Below, piece by piece: positions 21,005 to 30,908 of a stretch of DNA of 64,000 nucleotides (its first letter is position 1; the number at the start of each line of letters is the position of its first letter). The notes beneath the pieces are model-generated. The model did no database searches and was not told the origin of the DNA. It worked only from the letters and a program-made list of their open reading frames with translations. Origin of the DNA: Arcanobacterium pluranimalium (GTDB lineage: Bacteria > Actinomycetota > Actinomycetes > Actinomycetales > Actinomycetaceae); contig NZ_JAFBCS010000001.1 of NCBI RefSeq assembly GCF_016907845.1, positions 1,426,001 to 1,490,000 of the forward strand, given 5' to 3'. Position numbers and translations under genes: made by a program.

Positions 21005-22797
21005 TGGATTTCGTTTCCCCGGCGCTCACAAATTCTCCGGTGCTTATTATTGGCACCGGTCTTTTGGGCACCTCCATTGGTCTTCGACTACGAGCTTTAG
21101 GCGTGGAAGTTCATCTTCAAGACACTTCGCCTGTTGCTGCAAATCTAGCTCAAGACCTCGGTGCGGGTACCACTGCGCCAGTAACCGATCCAAGTGTTGT
21201 GGTAGTTGCAGTTCCACCAGACGTCACGATACCCGTTATTTCTCAAGCACTCGATCAGTATCCTCACGCAATCGTCACGGATGTGTCGTCGGTGAAGTCA
21301 AAAATTGCATGTGGCCTGCAGTCTCATCCGCAAGCATCTCGCTGGGTTGGCTCACACCCTATGGCTGGTAAAGAACGCTCGGGTGCTATTGCCGCAGATG
21401 CCGATCTCTTCATTGGACGTCCTTGGGTCGTTGTGCCGGGCGAGCAATCTTCGGCAGTAGCAGTAGGGGTCATACGCGATTTGGCCGTTGATATGGGCGG
21501 CGCGCTCATCACTATGGACGCTGCTGATCATGACCGTGCCGTCGCCGTGGTTTCGCATGTGCCACAGATCATGAGTTCACTCGTGGCTACTTCGTTGCTG
21601 GAGGAACAGACGACGTCCCTCGAACTTGCTGGGCAAGGCTTACGCGACGTAACTCGTATTGCACAGTCCGATCCGCTGTTGTGGACCTCGATTATTTCTG
21701 AGAATCGAGTAGAGATTTCTCGCGTATTGAAGAATATTTCTCGTGATCTTTACGCGCTTATCAGCGCAATTGATTCGGAGTCTGGTCTTGACGTCATCTC
21801 GCACGTCATTGCAGATGGAAATGACGGTGTAGCACGTATCCCTGGAAAACACGGCGGCGCCCCGACGCGCTACGCTGAAGTTATCGTATTAGTGCCAGAT
21901 AAACCCGCAGAGCTCGGCAGACTCTTCTCAGAAGTAGGCGAGATTGGAATCAATATCGAAGACTTCAGCTTGGAACATTCTCCTCAGCAACCTGCTGGTC
22001 GCGCAATGTTATCGGTACTGCCAGCAAATGCTCACGAACTTGAAGTTGGTCTCGAACAACGAGGCTGGCAGATAATTAATACGTCAAGAAAGGGTGCCAT
22101 GCCTCTCGTCGTAGCTATTGATGGGCCGTCAGGGTCTGGAAAATCGACTGTGTCACGAATGTTCGCAAAAAAGATGCGTTTGGCGTATCTTGACACCGGT
22201 GCAATGTACCGTGCCGCGACTTGGTGGGCTCTGCACCAGGGCATTGATCTTGATGACCAAGAGGCCGTATATCAGGCTACGCTGTCGATGCCACTAGAAA
22301 TCAGTCTCGATCCAGAAAATCCGCGCTTCATTTGTGCAGGTCACGACGTATCTGCCGAGATACGCACGTCGGAATTGTCTAAAGTGGTTTCCAAGGTTGC
22401 AACGAATCTTGACGTGCGTGCAAATATGAAAGCACGCCAGCGCGAGATTATTGCCCAGGCGCAAAAACCCGATAGTTTCTCCCACGGTCGCGGCATCGTG
22501 GCTGAAGGGCGCGATATTACGACCGTCGTCGCCCCAGATGCGCACGTGCGTGTGCTACTGACAGCTTCTGAGGAGGCGAGGTTGCGGCGTCGTGCTTTAG
22601 AAGTGCGAGGGAGCGACGACGCAACCACACTTGCAGCGACGCGTGACGAAGTCTTGCGACGGGACCGCGACGACTCGACAGTATCTGAATTTATGACTGC
22701 ACAAGACGGCGTTACCACCATCGATTCGTCTGAGTTGACGATCGAGCAGGTAGTGAACGCAATAGAGACGCTAACGACGGAGGTTTGCCGTGGCTGA
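21001..22797 (+). CDS. tyrA-cmk: Fused prephenate dehydrogenase / cytidylate kinase
   Basis: One uninterrupted 598-residue frame encodes two enzymes. Residues 1 to about 285 are a TyrA prephenate dehydrogenase (tyrosine synthesis) with the NAD fold [17 protein letters not shown] and [11 protein letters not shown]. An ACT-like regulatory domain covers about 293-365. From residue 367 ([17 protein letters not shown]) the sequence is a complete cytidylate kinase, with [14 protein letters not shown] and [11 protein letters not shown]. An ATG at 22099, at the junction, is preceded at 5 bases by AGAAAGGG, so free Cmk might also be made. Start is GTG 21001 or ATG 21004. The gene overlaps rluB and der. 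Confidence 0.93.
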   Translation: MMDFVSPALTNSPVLIIGTGLLGTSIGLRLRALGVEVHLQDTSPVAANLAQDLGAGTTAPVTDPSVVVVAVPPDVTIPVISQALDQYPHAIVTDVSSVKSKIACGLQSHPQASRWVGSHPMAGKERSGAIAADADLFIGRPWVVVPGEQSSAVAVGVIRDLAVDMGGALITMDAADHDRAVAVVSHVPQIMSSLVATSLLEEQTTSLELAGQGLRDVTRIAQSDPLLWTSIISENRVEISRVLKNISRDLYALISAIDSESGLDVISHVIADGNDGVARIPGKHGGAPTRYAEVIVLVPDKPAELGRLFSEVGEIGINIEDFSLEHSPQQPAGRAMLSVLPANAHELEVGLEQRGWQIINTSRKGAMPLVVAIDGPSGSGKSTVSRMFAKKMRLAYLDTGAMYRAATWWALHQGIDLDDQEAVYQATLSMPLEISLDPENPRFICAGHDVSAEIRTSELSKVVSKVATNLDVRANMKARQREIIAQAQKPDSFSHGRGIVAEGRDITTVVAPDAHVRVLLTASEEARLRRRALEVRGSDDATTLAATRDEVLRRDRDDSTVSEFMTAQDGVTTIDSSELTIEQVVNAIETLTTEVCRG

Positions 22798-24307
22798 ACA
22801 CGATTTTTCTGAAGATAACTTCCCAGCGCAAACGCATATCGACGATTCGGGCAAGGAGTTCGAATATGACGGCGATCTTCAACGCGCCGAAATGATGCGG
22901 TCATTTCTCGCTGATTACGAGCTCGACGACGAAGACCTCACATATCTAGAAGAAAACTTCGAGTTTTCCTCACAAGATGAAAACCCTGGTTATCCAGTAC
23001 TTGCTGTAGTGGGACGTCCAAACGTGGGTAAATCGACGCTCGTCAATCGCATTGTGGGCAAGCGAGTGGCGGTTGTGCAGGACGAACCAGGTGTGACTCG
23101 CGATCGCGTGCGCTATGACGCGCAGTGGAATGGACGCACTTTCACGCTTGTGGATACCGGCGGTTGGGAAGTTGACGTAGCTGGTATTGATAAATCAGTA
23201 GCTCAACAGTCCGAGTACGCGATTGAGCAGGCAGATGCGGTGCTTTTCGTCGTCGATGCGACCGTTGGTGCTACTGATACTGACGAGCAAATTGTGCGCT
23301 TGTTGCGCCGTAGCGGCAAACCAGTCATTCTTGCTGCTAACAAGGTTGATGCTCCAAACCAAGAGGCTGACGCCGCCTATCTATGGTCCTTGGGACTTGG
23401 CGAGCCGTATCCAATTTCAGCACTTCATGGGCGTGGCACTGGAGATATTCTCGACGCCGTGCTCGACGTTCTCCCTGATGTATCTGCCACTGCGAAGTTG
23501 CGTCCCCAACACGGTCCACGCCGTATCGCGCTGATTGGGCGTCCGAACGTTGGAAAGTCCTCACTGCTCAACCGGCTAGCAGGGGAGAACCGCGTGGTAG
23601 TTGACCCCTTAGCAGGTACTACTCGCGATCCAGTGGATGAAATTATCGAGCTTGATGATGAGCAGTGGTTATTCGTCGATACCGCAGGTATTCGGCGTCG
23701 GGTGCATTTGACTCATGGTGCCGACTACTACGCTTCATTGCGCACACAGGGTGCACTTGAAAAGGCCGAACTCGGACTTGTGCTGATTGACGCTTCCCAA
23801 GAGCTGACTGAGCAAGATATCCGTGTGATGCAGCAGGTGATCGACTCGGGTCGCGCGATGGTCGTGGTGTGCAATAAGTGGGATCTGGTTGATGAAGAGC
23901 GTCGGCTCATGCTCGACCGTGAGATTGAACGCGAACTTGTGCAGATGCCGTGGGTTGAGCGAGTGAATCTTTCGGCTGCAACCGGTTGGCATACAAACCG
24001 TCTCACCCGTGCCATGCACACCGCACTTGAATCGTGGGACAAACGCGTTTCCACCGGTAAACTCAATTCTTTCCTCGGCGAGATTGCGGCGGCTAATCCA
24101 CATCCAGTGCGTGGTGGTAAGCAGCCGCGCATCTTGTTCGGCACGCAGGTAGCGAACCGCCCACCAAAATTTGTACTGTTCGCCTCAGGTTTTATCGAAC
24201 ACGGCTACCGCAGGTTCTTGGAGCGGCGTTTGCGCGAAGAGTTCGGATTCGAGGGAAGCCCAGTTCAGATTTCGGTGCGAGTGCGCGAAAAGAGAAAACG
24301 CAAGTAA
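22790..24307 (+). CDS. der: Ribosome biogenesis GTPase Der (EngA)
   Basis: Der carries two consecutive GTPase domains and acts in assembly of the 50S subunit. P loops GRPNVGKST (residues 75-83) and GRPNVGKSS (about 250) are both intact, with [14 protein letters not shown] as G3 and NKVD/NKWD as G4. The C-terminal KH-like domain is present. The N-terminus has an acidic extension of about 65 residues, common in actinobacterial Der. GTG start at 22790, overlapping the cmk end by 8 bases. Confidence 0.97.
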   Translation: MAEHDFSEDNFPAQTHIDDSGKEFEYDGDLQRAEMMRSFLADYELDDEDLTYLEENFEFSSQDENPGYPVLAVVGRPNVGKSTLVNRIVGKRVAVVQDEPGVTRDRVRYDAQWNGRTFTLVDTGGWEVDVAGIDKSVAQQSEYAIEQADAVLFVVDATVGATDTDEQIVRLLRRSGKPVILAANKVDAPNQEADAAYLWSLGLGEPYPISALHGRGTGDILDAVLDVLPDVSATAKLRPQHGPRRIALIGRPNVGKSSLLNRLAGENRVVVDPLAGTTRDPVDEIIELDDEQWLFVDTAGIRRRVHLTHGADYYASLRTQGALEKAELGLVLIDASQELTEQDIRVMQQVIDSGRAMVVVCNKWDLVDEERRLMLDREIERELVQMPWVERVNLSAATGWHTNRLTRAMHTALESWDKRVSTGKLNSFLGEIAAANPHPVRGGKQPRILFGTQVANRPPKFVLFASGFIEHGYRRFLERRLREEFGFEGSPVQISVRVREKRKRK

Positions 24308-24624
24308 TGTTTGCTTGGCTTGTGCTCCTTTTAGCGGGTATTGCAGAAGCCGCCTGGGCTGTAGCATTAGCGGAGTCTCAAGGCTTCAAAAAGCGAGTGC
24401 CTACCGGAATATTTTTCGGGTTCTTAGTTTTGTCTATGCTCGGTTTAGGCTATGCGATGAAGTATATCCCCACGGCAACGGCGTATGCCGTTTGGACGGG
24501 AATTGGAGCATCGATTACCGCGATTGTTTCTCTTGCTCGCAAGCAAGAGAAGTTCACCTTGGCTAAACTATTGCTACTTCTGCTGCTTATTTCATGCATT
24601 GTTGGGTTGAAGGTGCTCGACTGA
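24307..24624 (+). CDS. Small multidrug resistance (SMR) protein, first of a pair
   Basis: A 105-residue protein with four membrane helices of the SMR family, closest by motif to the SugE/Gdx/YkkC branch. The essential membrane Glu is in GIAEAAWAVAL (near residue 14), and ATAYAVWTGIGA is diagnostic. Two adjacent SMR genes usually form a heterodimeric exporter (YkkCD, EbrAB); the Gdx branch exports guanidinium. Its ATG overlaps the stop of der, and the second SMR starts at its stop. Confidence 0.88.
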   Translation: MFAWLVLLLAGIAEAAWAVALAESQGFKKRVPTGIFFGFLVLSMLGLGYAMKYIPTATAYAVWTGIGASITAIVSLARKQEKFTLAKLLLLLLLISCIVGLKVLD

Positions 24625-24962
24625 TGGCATGGCTAATTCTCATTGGAAGTGCAGTGTGTGAGGCAGTTTGGGCAACGGCTCTGGCGCATTCACAAGGCTT
24701 AACTGTGCTCTTTCCAAGCGTCATCTTTTTCATTGGATTGTGCGTGTCTATGCTCGGTTTAGGTTTCGCAACTAAGACGATCCCTATTTCGGTGGCATAT
24801 TCGGTCTGGGTTGGAATAGGAGCAGTTCTTACGGCAGCAATAGCGTTTACCACGGGTACAGACACATTTACTGGAATAAGAGCGCTGTTACTGGCAGGAA
24901 TAATCGTTGCCGTAATTGGTTTGAAGATTGAGTCATCTCGTAAGGATAATTCATCGCAATAA
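24624..24962 (+). CDS. Small multidrug resistance (SMR) protein, second of a pair
   Basis: A 112-residue, four-helix SMR protein. The conserved Glu is in AVCEAVWATAL (residue 13) and the signature SVAYSVWVGIGAV is present. The ATG at 24624 lies within the TGA of the previous SMR gene, so translation is coupled and equal amounts are likely. This supports a paired exporter. It differs from its partner mainly in the last helix and in a polar tail (ESSRKDNSSQ). Confidence 0.88.
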   Translation: MAWLILIGSAVCEAVWATALAHSQGLTVLFPSVIFFIGLCVSMLGLGFATKTIPISVAYSVWVGIGAVLTAAIAFTTGTDTFTGIRALLLAGIIVAVIGLKIESSRKDNSSQ

Positions 24963-25109
24963 ACGCCAGTAATGTGCCAAGACCTCGTTAGTGATGAGGT
25001 CAAAATGACAGCCAAGAAGAATATCATGTGGGGGACTAATGGGGGAGTTGCCCTATTTTTCGCAAAGCCGTCACGTTATTTTCCCGCACATTTTCGCGGT
25101 TTTGCTGAG

Positions 25110-25183
<74 letters not shown>

Positions 25184-25304
25184 TCGTCGTTCGTGAAACT
25201 CATAGCTTCATCTTTCGACTCAACGATAATAGCCTATATTGCCCGATCCATGTTAATCGACTGCGGAATTTGCCCCAGGAAGAAAAACATTATTCAATTA
25301 ATGC

Positions 25305-27836
25305 ATGTCTGAAAATCTTTCCCGCACAGAAGCACAATTGCGCAGCTCTTCGCTTGTTATTGACTCCTACCAGATCAAGCTTGACGTTTCAGAAGCGCCT
25401 AGTGCCACTAACACCTTTCGCACAAGCTCGCGCATTACGCTAACGCAACTCAACGAGGGCGACGTCTTCGTTGATTTTATCGGCGATTCGGTACAAAACG
25501 TCCAAATCGACGGAACAGAAAGAGATTTTCAGTACGACGGCGCACGCATCACCTTTGGCCAGCTCAACCAGGGTAAACATACTATCGAGATCCACGCTAC
25601 AGGCGTATATTCAACCTCCGGAGAAGGTCTGCACCGCTTCAAAGACCCGCTAGATGGGCAAACATACCTATACACCCAGTTCGAACCAGCCGACGCACGG
25701 CGCGTATTTGCGAACTTTGAGCAGCCTGATTTGAAAGCTACATTCGATATATCGATCTGCGCTCCTGAGTCATGGACCGTTTTGTCTAATGGGGAAGAAA
25801 AATCATGCGAAAGTTCCCCTGAGAATTCACTAGGGGAGTTGTGTACAACCAGGCATTTTTCCACTACGCAGCGCATGTCGACTTATCTCACAGCATTCAT
25901 TGCCGGGCCATATGTGGCTTTCAACGATGAAGCAGTGCTAGCTTTGCAGACAATTAAGCTGGGCTTTTATTGCCGAGCAACTCTTGCTGAGCACTTTGAT
26001 TTTGAAGATATCTCGACCGTTACAAAGCAAGGTCTCAACCTCTTCCCGCAGGCATATGGAGTGCCTTATCCGTGGGGGAAGTACGATTCGGTGTTCGTAC
26101 CTGAATACAACCTCGGTGCCATGGAAAATCCGGGCTGCGTGACATTCAATGAAGCAGCATATATTCATCGTGGTCAATCAACTCGCGCACAACGCGAGGG
26201 ACGAGCAAATACAATTCTTCACGAAATGTCGCACATGTGGTTTGGTGATTACACAACGCCACAGTGGTGGGACGATTTATGGCTAAAAGAATCATTTGCC
26301 GAGTTTATGGGCGCGTGGGGATGCGCACAGGCAACTCAATACACCGAAGCGTGGCAGAGTTTTGCAGGCAGACGCTTGGCTTGGGCTCTTCAAAACGATC
26401 AGTACCCGACGACACATCCGATTGTGGCCGACGTCCCGGATCTTGAGGCCGCTGATCAGGTGTTTGATGGCATTACCTACGCCAAGGGTGCAGCTGTATT
26501 GCGCCAGCTTGTGGCGTGGGTAGGCGAGGAAGCGTTTTTTGCAGGCGCACGTGCATATTTCGCCGCTCATCCTTTTTCCAACGCCACTCTCGATGATCTA
26601 TTGATCGCACTCGAAGAATCCTCAGGTAAAGACGTGCGCTTGTGGGCACAGCAGTGGTTGCAAACGGCAGGCGTTTCAACGCTGACCGTTGAGCGACAGG
26701 AAGACGGCGTAATGATTCGTCAAGAGGGAATTGAGCCTCTGACCGGAGAGAAGATCACGCGCCCGCATCGGATTAGAGTATCTGCGTGGAAAGCTTTTGA
26801 AAATCGCCTGCAGAGAATTGGTATGGCAGACGTCGAAGTTACATCCGAGACGTTTATCCCGTGGTCCAAGCTCGGGGGAGACGACGCCGATGCGATTCTT
26901 CCAAACGACGAATCTTTAACCTATGCAAAGATTGGTTTCGACTCTCGCTCGCTTGCGGCTTTTCTTTCAATGGACGTCGACGACGATCTCTCACGTTCGG
27001 TAATAAATACGGCTTTGTGGCAAGCGGTTCGCGATGCGGTAATTACTCCGCGGCAGTACTTGGCATATATTTCGACAACGCCTCAACTTGCCGATTCCGC
27101 ATTACTTTCCCAGCGCACGCAGACGATGCTATTTGCAGCTAAAAATTTTGAGCCAGGTTGCACACGTAACGATCTTCTCAAGGAATTATTCGCGCTAGCG
27201 CATCGACAAGTGTCCGATTATAGCGATTTGAAGCGAGACCAGACGCTTATTTGGATGCGCACGCTCGCGGCGACCGGAAGTCTCTTGCCACATACCTGCG
27301 AGATTTTGAAGCATCAGCTCAATGAGCTTGAAGATCAAGATTTACGCTGGCAAATCCTGATTGCACTTGCCGCACATTCTCAAGTTTCGCTTGAGGACCT
27401 CGATACTGAGCTCGCTCGAAGTGCCAGTGCTTCAGATGAAGTAGCGTATCGTCAAGCGGTTGCAAGCATGCCTAATACCCGGCTTCAAACTATTGATTTG
27501 TTGCTCAATAACGCTAATACGCTGTCCAATACTCATGTGCAGGCTTTGGTTGACGGCTTTACTCATTCATGCCATAGCGATGAGGCAAGATCGGCGTTCC
27601 CGCACTATTTTGACCATATCGAGAGCATTTGGCAGCGCTACTCCCAAGAGATTGCAGAACGTATCATTTACGGCCTGTATCCTGCACCTGACCTCGATTC
27701 AGGCAAATCTGAATCTGATCTCGCTGATGCGACTGCATGGCTTGATAAGCCAGGAACTCCTGCAGCTTTACGCAAGATCATCCTAGACTGCCGCGATGAC
27801 TATCAGCGAAAGTTAAGAGCGCAGGCTCGGGCTTAA
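25305..27836 (+). CDS. pepN: Aminopeptidase N (M1 metallopeptidase)
   Basis: A zinc aminopeptidase of the M1 family, 843 residues, which removes N-terminal residues from peptides in the cytoplasm. The exopeptidase motif GAMEN is at about residues 271-275; the zinc site HEMSH near 306 is followed by the third ligand Glu in KESFAEFMG. An ERAP1-like C-terminal helical domain fills the last third. ATG start at 25305. The gene stands alone between the tRNA and the garA group. Confidence 0.96.
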   Translation: MSENLSRTEAQLRSSSLVIDSYQIKLDVSEAPSATNTFRTSSRITLTQLNEGDVFVDFIGDSVQNVQIDGTERDFQYDGARITFGQLNQGKHTIEIHATGVYSTSGEGLHRFKDPLDGQTYLYTQFEPADARRVFANFEQPDLKATFDISICAPESWTVLSNGEEKSCESSPENSLGELCTTRHFSTTQRMSTYLTAFIAGPYVAFNDEAVLALQTIKLGFYCRATLAEHFDFEDISTVTKQGLNLFPQAYGVPYPWGKYDSVFVPEYNLGAMENPGCVTFNEAAYIHRGQSTRAQREGRANTILHEMSHMWFGDYTTPQWWDDLWLKESFAEFMGAWGCAQATQYTEAWQSFAGRRLAWALQNDQYPTTHPIVADVPDLEAADQVFDGITYAKGAAVLRQLVAWVGEEAFFAGARAYFAAHPFSNATLDDLLIALEESSGKDVRLWAQQWLQTAGVSTLTVERQEDGVMIRQEGIEPLTGEKITRPHRIRVSAWKAFENRLQRIGMADVEVTSETFIPWSKLGGDDADAILPNDESLTYAKIGFDSRSLAAFLSMDVDDDLSRSVINTALWQAVRDAVITPRQYLAYISTTPQLADSALLSQRTQTMLFAAKNFEPGCTRNDLLKELFALAHRQVSDYSDLKRDQTLIWMRTLAATGSLLPHTCEILKHQLNELEDQDLRWQILIALAAHSQVSLEDLDTELARSASASDEVAYRQAVASMPNTRLQTIDLLLNNANTLSNTHVQALVDGFTHSCHSDEARSAFPHYFDHIESIWQRYSQEIAERIIYGLYPAPDLDSGKSESDLADATAWLDKPGTPAALRKIILDCRDDYQRKLRAQARA

Positions 27837-27943
27837 GGAATTGAAACACAGCTCAATCACGATCAGTTCAAGTCCGAAGATGCATTACTAAGAGTGCACA
27901 ATCTAAGATAAGATTAGATAATTACCAAGGCTAGGGGAGTGAA

Positions 27944-28405
27944 ATGTCGAACGAAGAACTCAACGTACACATGTCAGCTAGTTCGCAAGATCCTTCGTCT
28001 ACGTCGCGTTTCACTATCATGGGAAGTTTCCATAGCTCACTTGGTGAGGTGAAAGGTCTCGACGCCGATGATCGCGCTGCGATAGAAGCTTTGCCTGCGT
28101 CGTCGGCACTTCTTATCGTGCGACGCGGGCCGAATTATGGAGCTCGGTTTTTGCTCAATTCTGACGAGACAGTGGCGGGGCGTCACCCCAAGTCGGATAT
28201 TTTCCTTGATGACGTCACCGTCTCGCGTCGTCATGCGCATTTTGTGCGGCAAGGCAATCAGTTCTACGTCCGCGATGCGCACTCTTTGAACGGCACCTAT
28301 GTGAATCAGGAGCTTGTGGAAGAAGCATTATTGACCAACGGTGATGAAGTGCGTATTGGGAAATATCAGCTCACATTTTTTGCTTCCCCTAAGGTGGCTC
28401 AATGA
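27944..28405 (+). CDS. garA: FHA-domain protein, GarA/OdhI-like
   Basis: The 153-residue protein has one FHA phosphothreonine-binding domain (about 55-145) with AGRHPKSDIFLDDVTVSRRHA and SLNGTYVN. GarA/OdhI inhibits 2-oxoglutarate dehydrogenase and is switched off when its own N-terminal threonine motif (ETTS-V-F-R type) is phosphorylated by PknB/PknG. Here that N-terminal part reads SSTSRFTIMG, so the acceptor motif is changed. The downstream ftsR-type gene matches the order in mycobacteria. ATG start after AGGGGAG. Confidence 0.9.
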   Translation: MSNEELNVHMSASSQDPSSTSRFTIMGSFHSSLGEVKGLDADDRAAIEALPASSALLIVRRGPNYGARFLLNSDETVAGRHPKSDIFLDDVTVSRRHAHFVRQGNQFYVRDAHSLNGTYVNQELVEEALLTNGDEVRIGKYQLTFFASPKVAQ

Positions 28406-29151
28406 CTCCTGAAGTCAAAGCTGAACTATTTCACGAGGAACGGCTGACGTGGCCACAGGATGTCTCACACGAACCAACTCTGAAAATTGGGGAAGTCCTC
28501 GCGGCGTTGAACAGCGAATTTCCTTTTTTAGCGGCATCTAAAATTCGATACTACGAGTCGTTGGAGCTCATCCAACCTCATCGTACCGACTCAAATCAGC
28601 GCATGTTTTCGTATGCCGATATTGAGCGACTTCGCTTCATTTTAGTTGAGCAGCGCGATCGTTATACTCGATTGCCGCAGATTAAAGAAATGCTCAAGCA
28701 GCTAGATTCTGGCGAAGTACACTCTGAGCATCCAGGGAAAATGCGAGTTGTGCGCGAAAATGACGTTCACACTCCACGTCCAGGCACGCGTCTTCATAAA
28801 GACGAACTGGCAGCTCTTACAGGTGCTTCCACCACTGAGATTGAAGGATTCATCGCCGCTGGTCTGCTTACTCAAGATTCGCGAGGTAGGCTCACGGCTC
28901 AAGCGGTTGATATTGTGCGCTATGCGCTCATGCTAACCGAAGTCGGCGTGGATATTCGTAGCTTGAAATCAGTGCGCACATCGGCTCATGCCCATGCTGT
29001 GAACCTCGTAAATTTACTCGCTAATGAGCGCGCAAAGAAGAATTCTGTAGCAAAAGAGCGCGTGATCGTGGAAACAGGGGAGTTAAGCACGATGCTCACG
29101 AACTATTATCGAGCACTATTACTCGAGAGTATTGACGTTGAGCTGCGATAG
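28402..29151 (+). CDS. ftsR: MerR-family regulator FtsR
   Basis: A 249-residue MerR-type regulator of the FtsR/Rv1828 group. The winged helix is near residues 28-95 (LKIGEVLAALNSEFPFLAAS, IRYYESLELIQP). There is a long C-terminal domain instead of the usual effector site. In Corynebacterium FtsR activates ftsZ. It lies immediately after the garA-like gene (ATGA overlap), the same pairing as in mycobacteria and corynebacteria. Confidence 0.88.
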   Translation: MTPEVKAELFHEERLTWPQDVSHEPTLKIGEVLAALNSEFPFLAASKIRYYESLELIQPHRTDSNQRMFSYADIERLRFILVEQRDRYTRLPQIKEMLKQLDSGEVHSEHPGKMRVVRENDVHTPRPGTRLHKDELAALTGASTTEIEGFIAAGLLTQDSRGRLTAQAVDIVRYALMLTEVGVDIRSLKSVRTSAHAHAVNLVNLLANERAKKNSVAKERVIVETGELSTMLTNYYRALLLESIDVELR

Positions 29152-29281
29152 TTGAACTCATATGAAGCACATTGCGAAGAACAGTTAAACCCTATTGGCT
29201 CGCAATCTGACCGAACTGCTTCTTCAAGTACAACTTGAGACATGCCGGCGCGACACGCCAAACATATTTAGAGTGTCAGCG

Positions 29282-29310
29282 TTGAAATCGTCGCAATTCC
29301 GGTCTAACCT
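29282..29310 (+). promoter_or_regulatory. Candidate sigma-70-type promoter of the second merR gene
   Basis: TTGAAA (29282-29287), a 17-base spacer and TAACCT (29305-29310) lie 30 bases upstream of the GTG start at 29341. Both boxes are good matches with ideal spacing. Confidence 0.5.
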
Positions 29311-29340
29311 TAAAGCTAGTAGAAAACAAGGAGGGCTGAC

Positions 29341-29913
29341 GTGAATAGTGACGCAACCGCGCATGGCGTCCATCCGCAGCGTGCACAGCAAATGCTGTTC
29401 GGAGACGAATTACCAGATCTCGATATGGAAACAGGGTATCGAGGCCCGGCTGTTTGCCGCGCTGTTGGCATCACTTATCGCCAGCTTGATTATTGGGATC
29501 GCACTGGTCTAGTAGAACCAACGATCCGTTCAGCACAAGGTTCAGGCTCGCAGCGGCTTTATTCATTCCGCGATATCTTAGTTCTCAAAGTGGTAAAGCG
29601 TCTGCTAGACACTGGAGTATCACTTCAGCAGATCCGCACAGCCGTAGAACAGCTGTCAACACACGGAGTAGATGATCTAGCAGGAATAACGTTAATGTCT
29701 GACGGCGCTTCCGTGTATTTATGCACGTCAAACGATGAGGTTATTGATCTTATCAACGTTGGACAAGGCGTATTTGGTATTGCACTGAGCCGAGTATGGC
29801 GTGAAGTTGAAGGATCGCTCTCAGAACTTCCAACTGAGCGACTCAACAGTGGCGATCATTCGGGCATTGTTGATGAACTCGCAGCTCGACGTGCTGCACG
29901 CAATGCAATGTGA
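29341..29913 (+). CDS. MerR-family regulator, Rv1830 type
   Basis: The 190-residue protein has an N-terminal MerR winged helix (about 35-105) with AVGITYRQLDYWDRTGLVEP and SQRLYSFRDILVLKVVKRLL. It matches the second MerR gene that follows garA-ftsR in actinobacteria (Rv1830 type). Its targets are unknown here. In mycobacteria a bifunctional-nuclease gene lies between the two MerR genes; it is absent here. GTG start with AAGGAGG upstream. Confidence 0.88.
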   Translation: MNSDATAHGVHPQRAQQMLFGDELPDLDMETGYRGPAVCRAVGITYRQLDYWDRTGLVEPTIRSAQGSGSQRLYSFRDILVLKVVKRLLDTGVSLQQIRTAVEQLSTHGVDDLAGITLMSDGASVYLCTSNDEVIDLINVGQGVFGIALSRVWREVEGSLSELPTERLNSGDHSGIVDELAARRAARNAM

Positions 29914-29924
29914 AAATAGTTTTT

Positions 29925-29962
29925 GCGGGTGGTGGCGACTTCAAAAAGTCGCCACCACCCGC
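29925..29962. terminator. Long perfect hairpin after merR
   Basis: Perfect 17-bp arms GCGGGTGGTGGCGACTT and AAGTCGCCACCACCCGC surround a CAAA loop, 11 bases after the merR stop. A TTTTT run precedes it on the + strand. It most likely ends the merR transcript. Confidence 0.8.
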
Positions 29963-30369
29963 ATATATAGCTCACTTCAATGAGGGATAGGCATTAAATA
30001 CGTCAATAGGGCAGTGAAGCGCATGGGCCCATATCCGATGCCGTAATGCAAGTAAAAGGAAATTTGACATAATATGTATTATCGGCGCTTTGCTCATTTG
30101 TGTGTTATGCCAACCAGCTGCGTGCACATTTTTCGAGTATCGCTAAATACGGTAGACTTAGAGCCGTTAGGCAAAGCTCAACACGAAGAGTTTCTCAAAG
30201 AAAACTTCGAACGAAAGCCGATGCGTCGGCTGTACGTGTAGTACAAGCTTGTGCTTAGCTGGCATCAACCTGTGATGAAATCTGAGAAATAATTTCAGCA
30301 TAATGTGCGTTCTAATTTACGTAGAGTCGCATTAGGCTAAATATTTTGTAGAGAAAGAAAAATATACTT
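29963..30369 (+). other. Intergenic region upstream of rbpA with a possible small ORF or RNA
   Basis: These 407 bases hold no recognised gene. One open frame (ATG 30107 to TAG 30241, 44 residues) ends in a charged, protein-like stretch (HEEFLKENFERKPMRRLYV) but has no ribosome site and no family I recognise. It overlaps a TAGACT box (30153-30158) that looks like an actinobacterial -10 element, and a hairpin AGCCGA-TGCG-TCGGCT (30216-30231). The region may be a long rbpA leader, a small RNA or a small coding gene. The sequence does not decide between them. Confidence 0.3.
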
Positions 30370-30723
30370 ATGGTGGAACGCTCACTACGTGGCATGAAAA
30401 TTGGCGCGAATTCCTTGGAGTCGGATATCGGCGTCGCGCTTGTTGATCGCCGTGAGGTTACCTACGAATGCCTTGATAACAAACAGCGCTTCGTCGTCAC
30501 CCTTGCTGCAGATGCTGAAGCTCCAACGGTATGGGAATGCCGGTGCGGTTCTGAAGCACGACTAATCGGTGCTCAGGTCGACGAAGAAGAAAAGAATCAA
30601 AAACCAGTGCGTACTCACTGGGATATGCTGCTTGAGCGTCGTTCTACCAAAGAACTACAAGAGCTTCTTGACGAGCGTTTAGCGCTTCTTCGAGAGGGAA
30701 AACTGTATAAACGTATGCGCTGA
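30370..30723 (+). CDS. rbpA: RNA polymerase-binding protein RbpA
   Basis: RbpA binds RNA polymerase and the principal sigma factor and stabilises promoter complexes; it is specific to actinobacteria. The 117 residues show the N-terminal RSLRGMKIGANSLE, the central fold with a CRCG pair (residues about 58-61) and the C-terminal sigma-interacting helix HWDMLLERRSTKELQELLDERL. Length and layout match the family. ATG start at 30370; GTG at 30373 is also possible. Confidence 0.95.
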   Translation: MVERSLRGMKIGANSLESDIGVALVDRREVTYECLDNKQRFVVTLAADAEAPTVWECRCGSEARLIGAQVDEEEKNQKPVRTHWDMLLERRSTKELQELLDERLALLREGKLYKRMR

Positions 30724-30747
30724 TAATTACCGCAATATAAATTTGAC

Positions 30748-30785
30748 CCTGTGGGGATGGCCTTATTTGAGGTCATCCCCACAGG
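30748..30785. terminator. Bidirectional hairpin between rbpA and lnt
   Basis: CCTGTGGGGATGGCC and GGTCATCCCCACAGG pair over 15 bp with one G-U pair and an 8-base loop, between the convergent genes rbpA and lnt. Its stem base resembles the hairpin at 39951. Confidence 0.75.
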
Positions 30786-30908
30786 TTTAACCAGCACAGC
30801 AGCTGGGCATATTTTTTCGCCAAACTCAGCAAAATTAATCCAAGAAACTGCCGCAACTTTACCGGCTGGCATTTACGCTGCTTTATTACACTAACTCAGC
30901 TACTTAAG

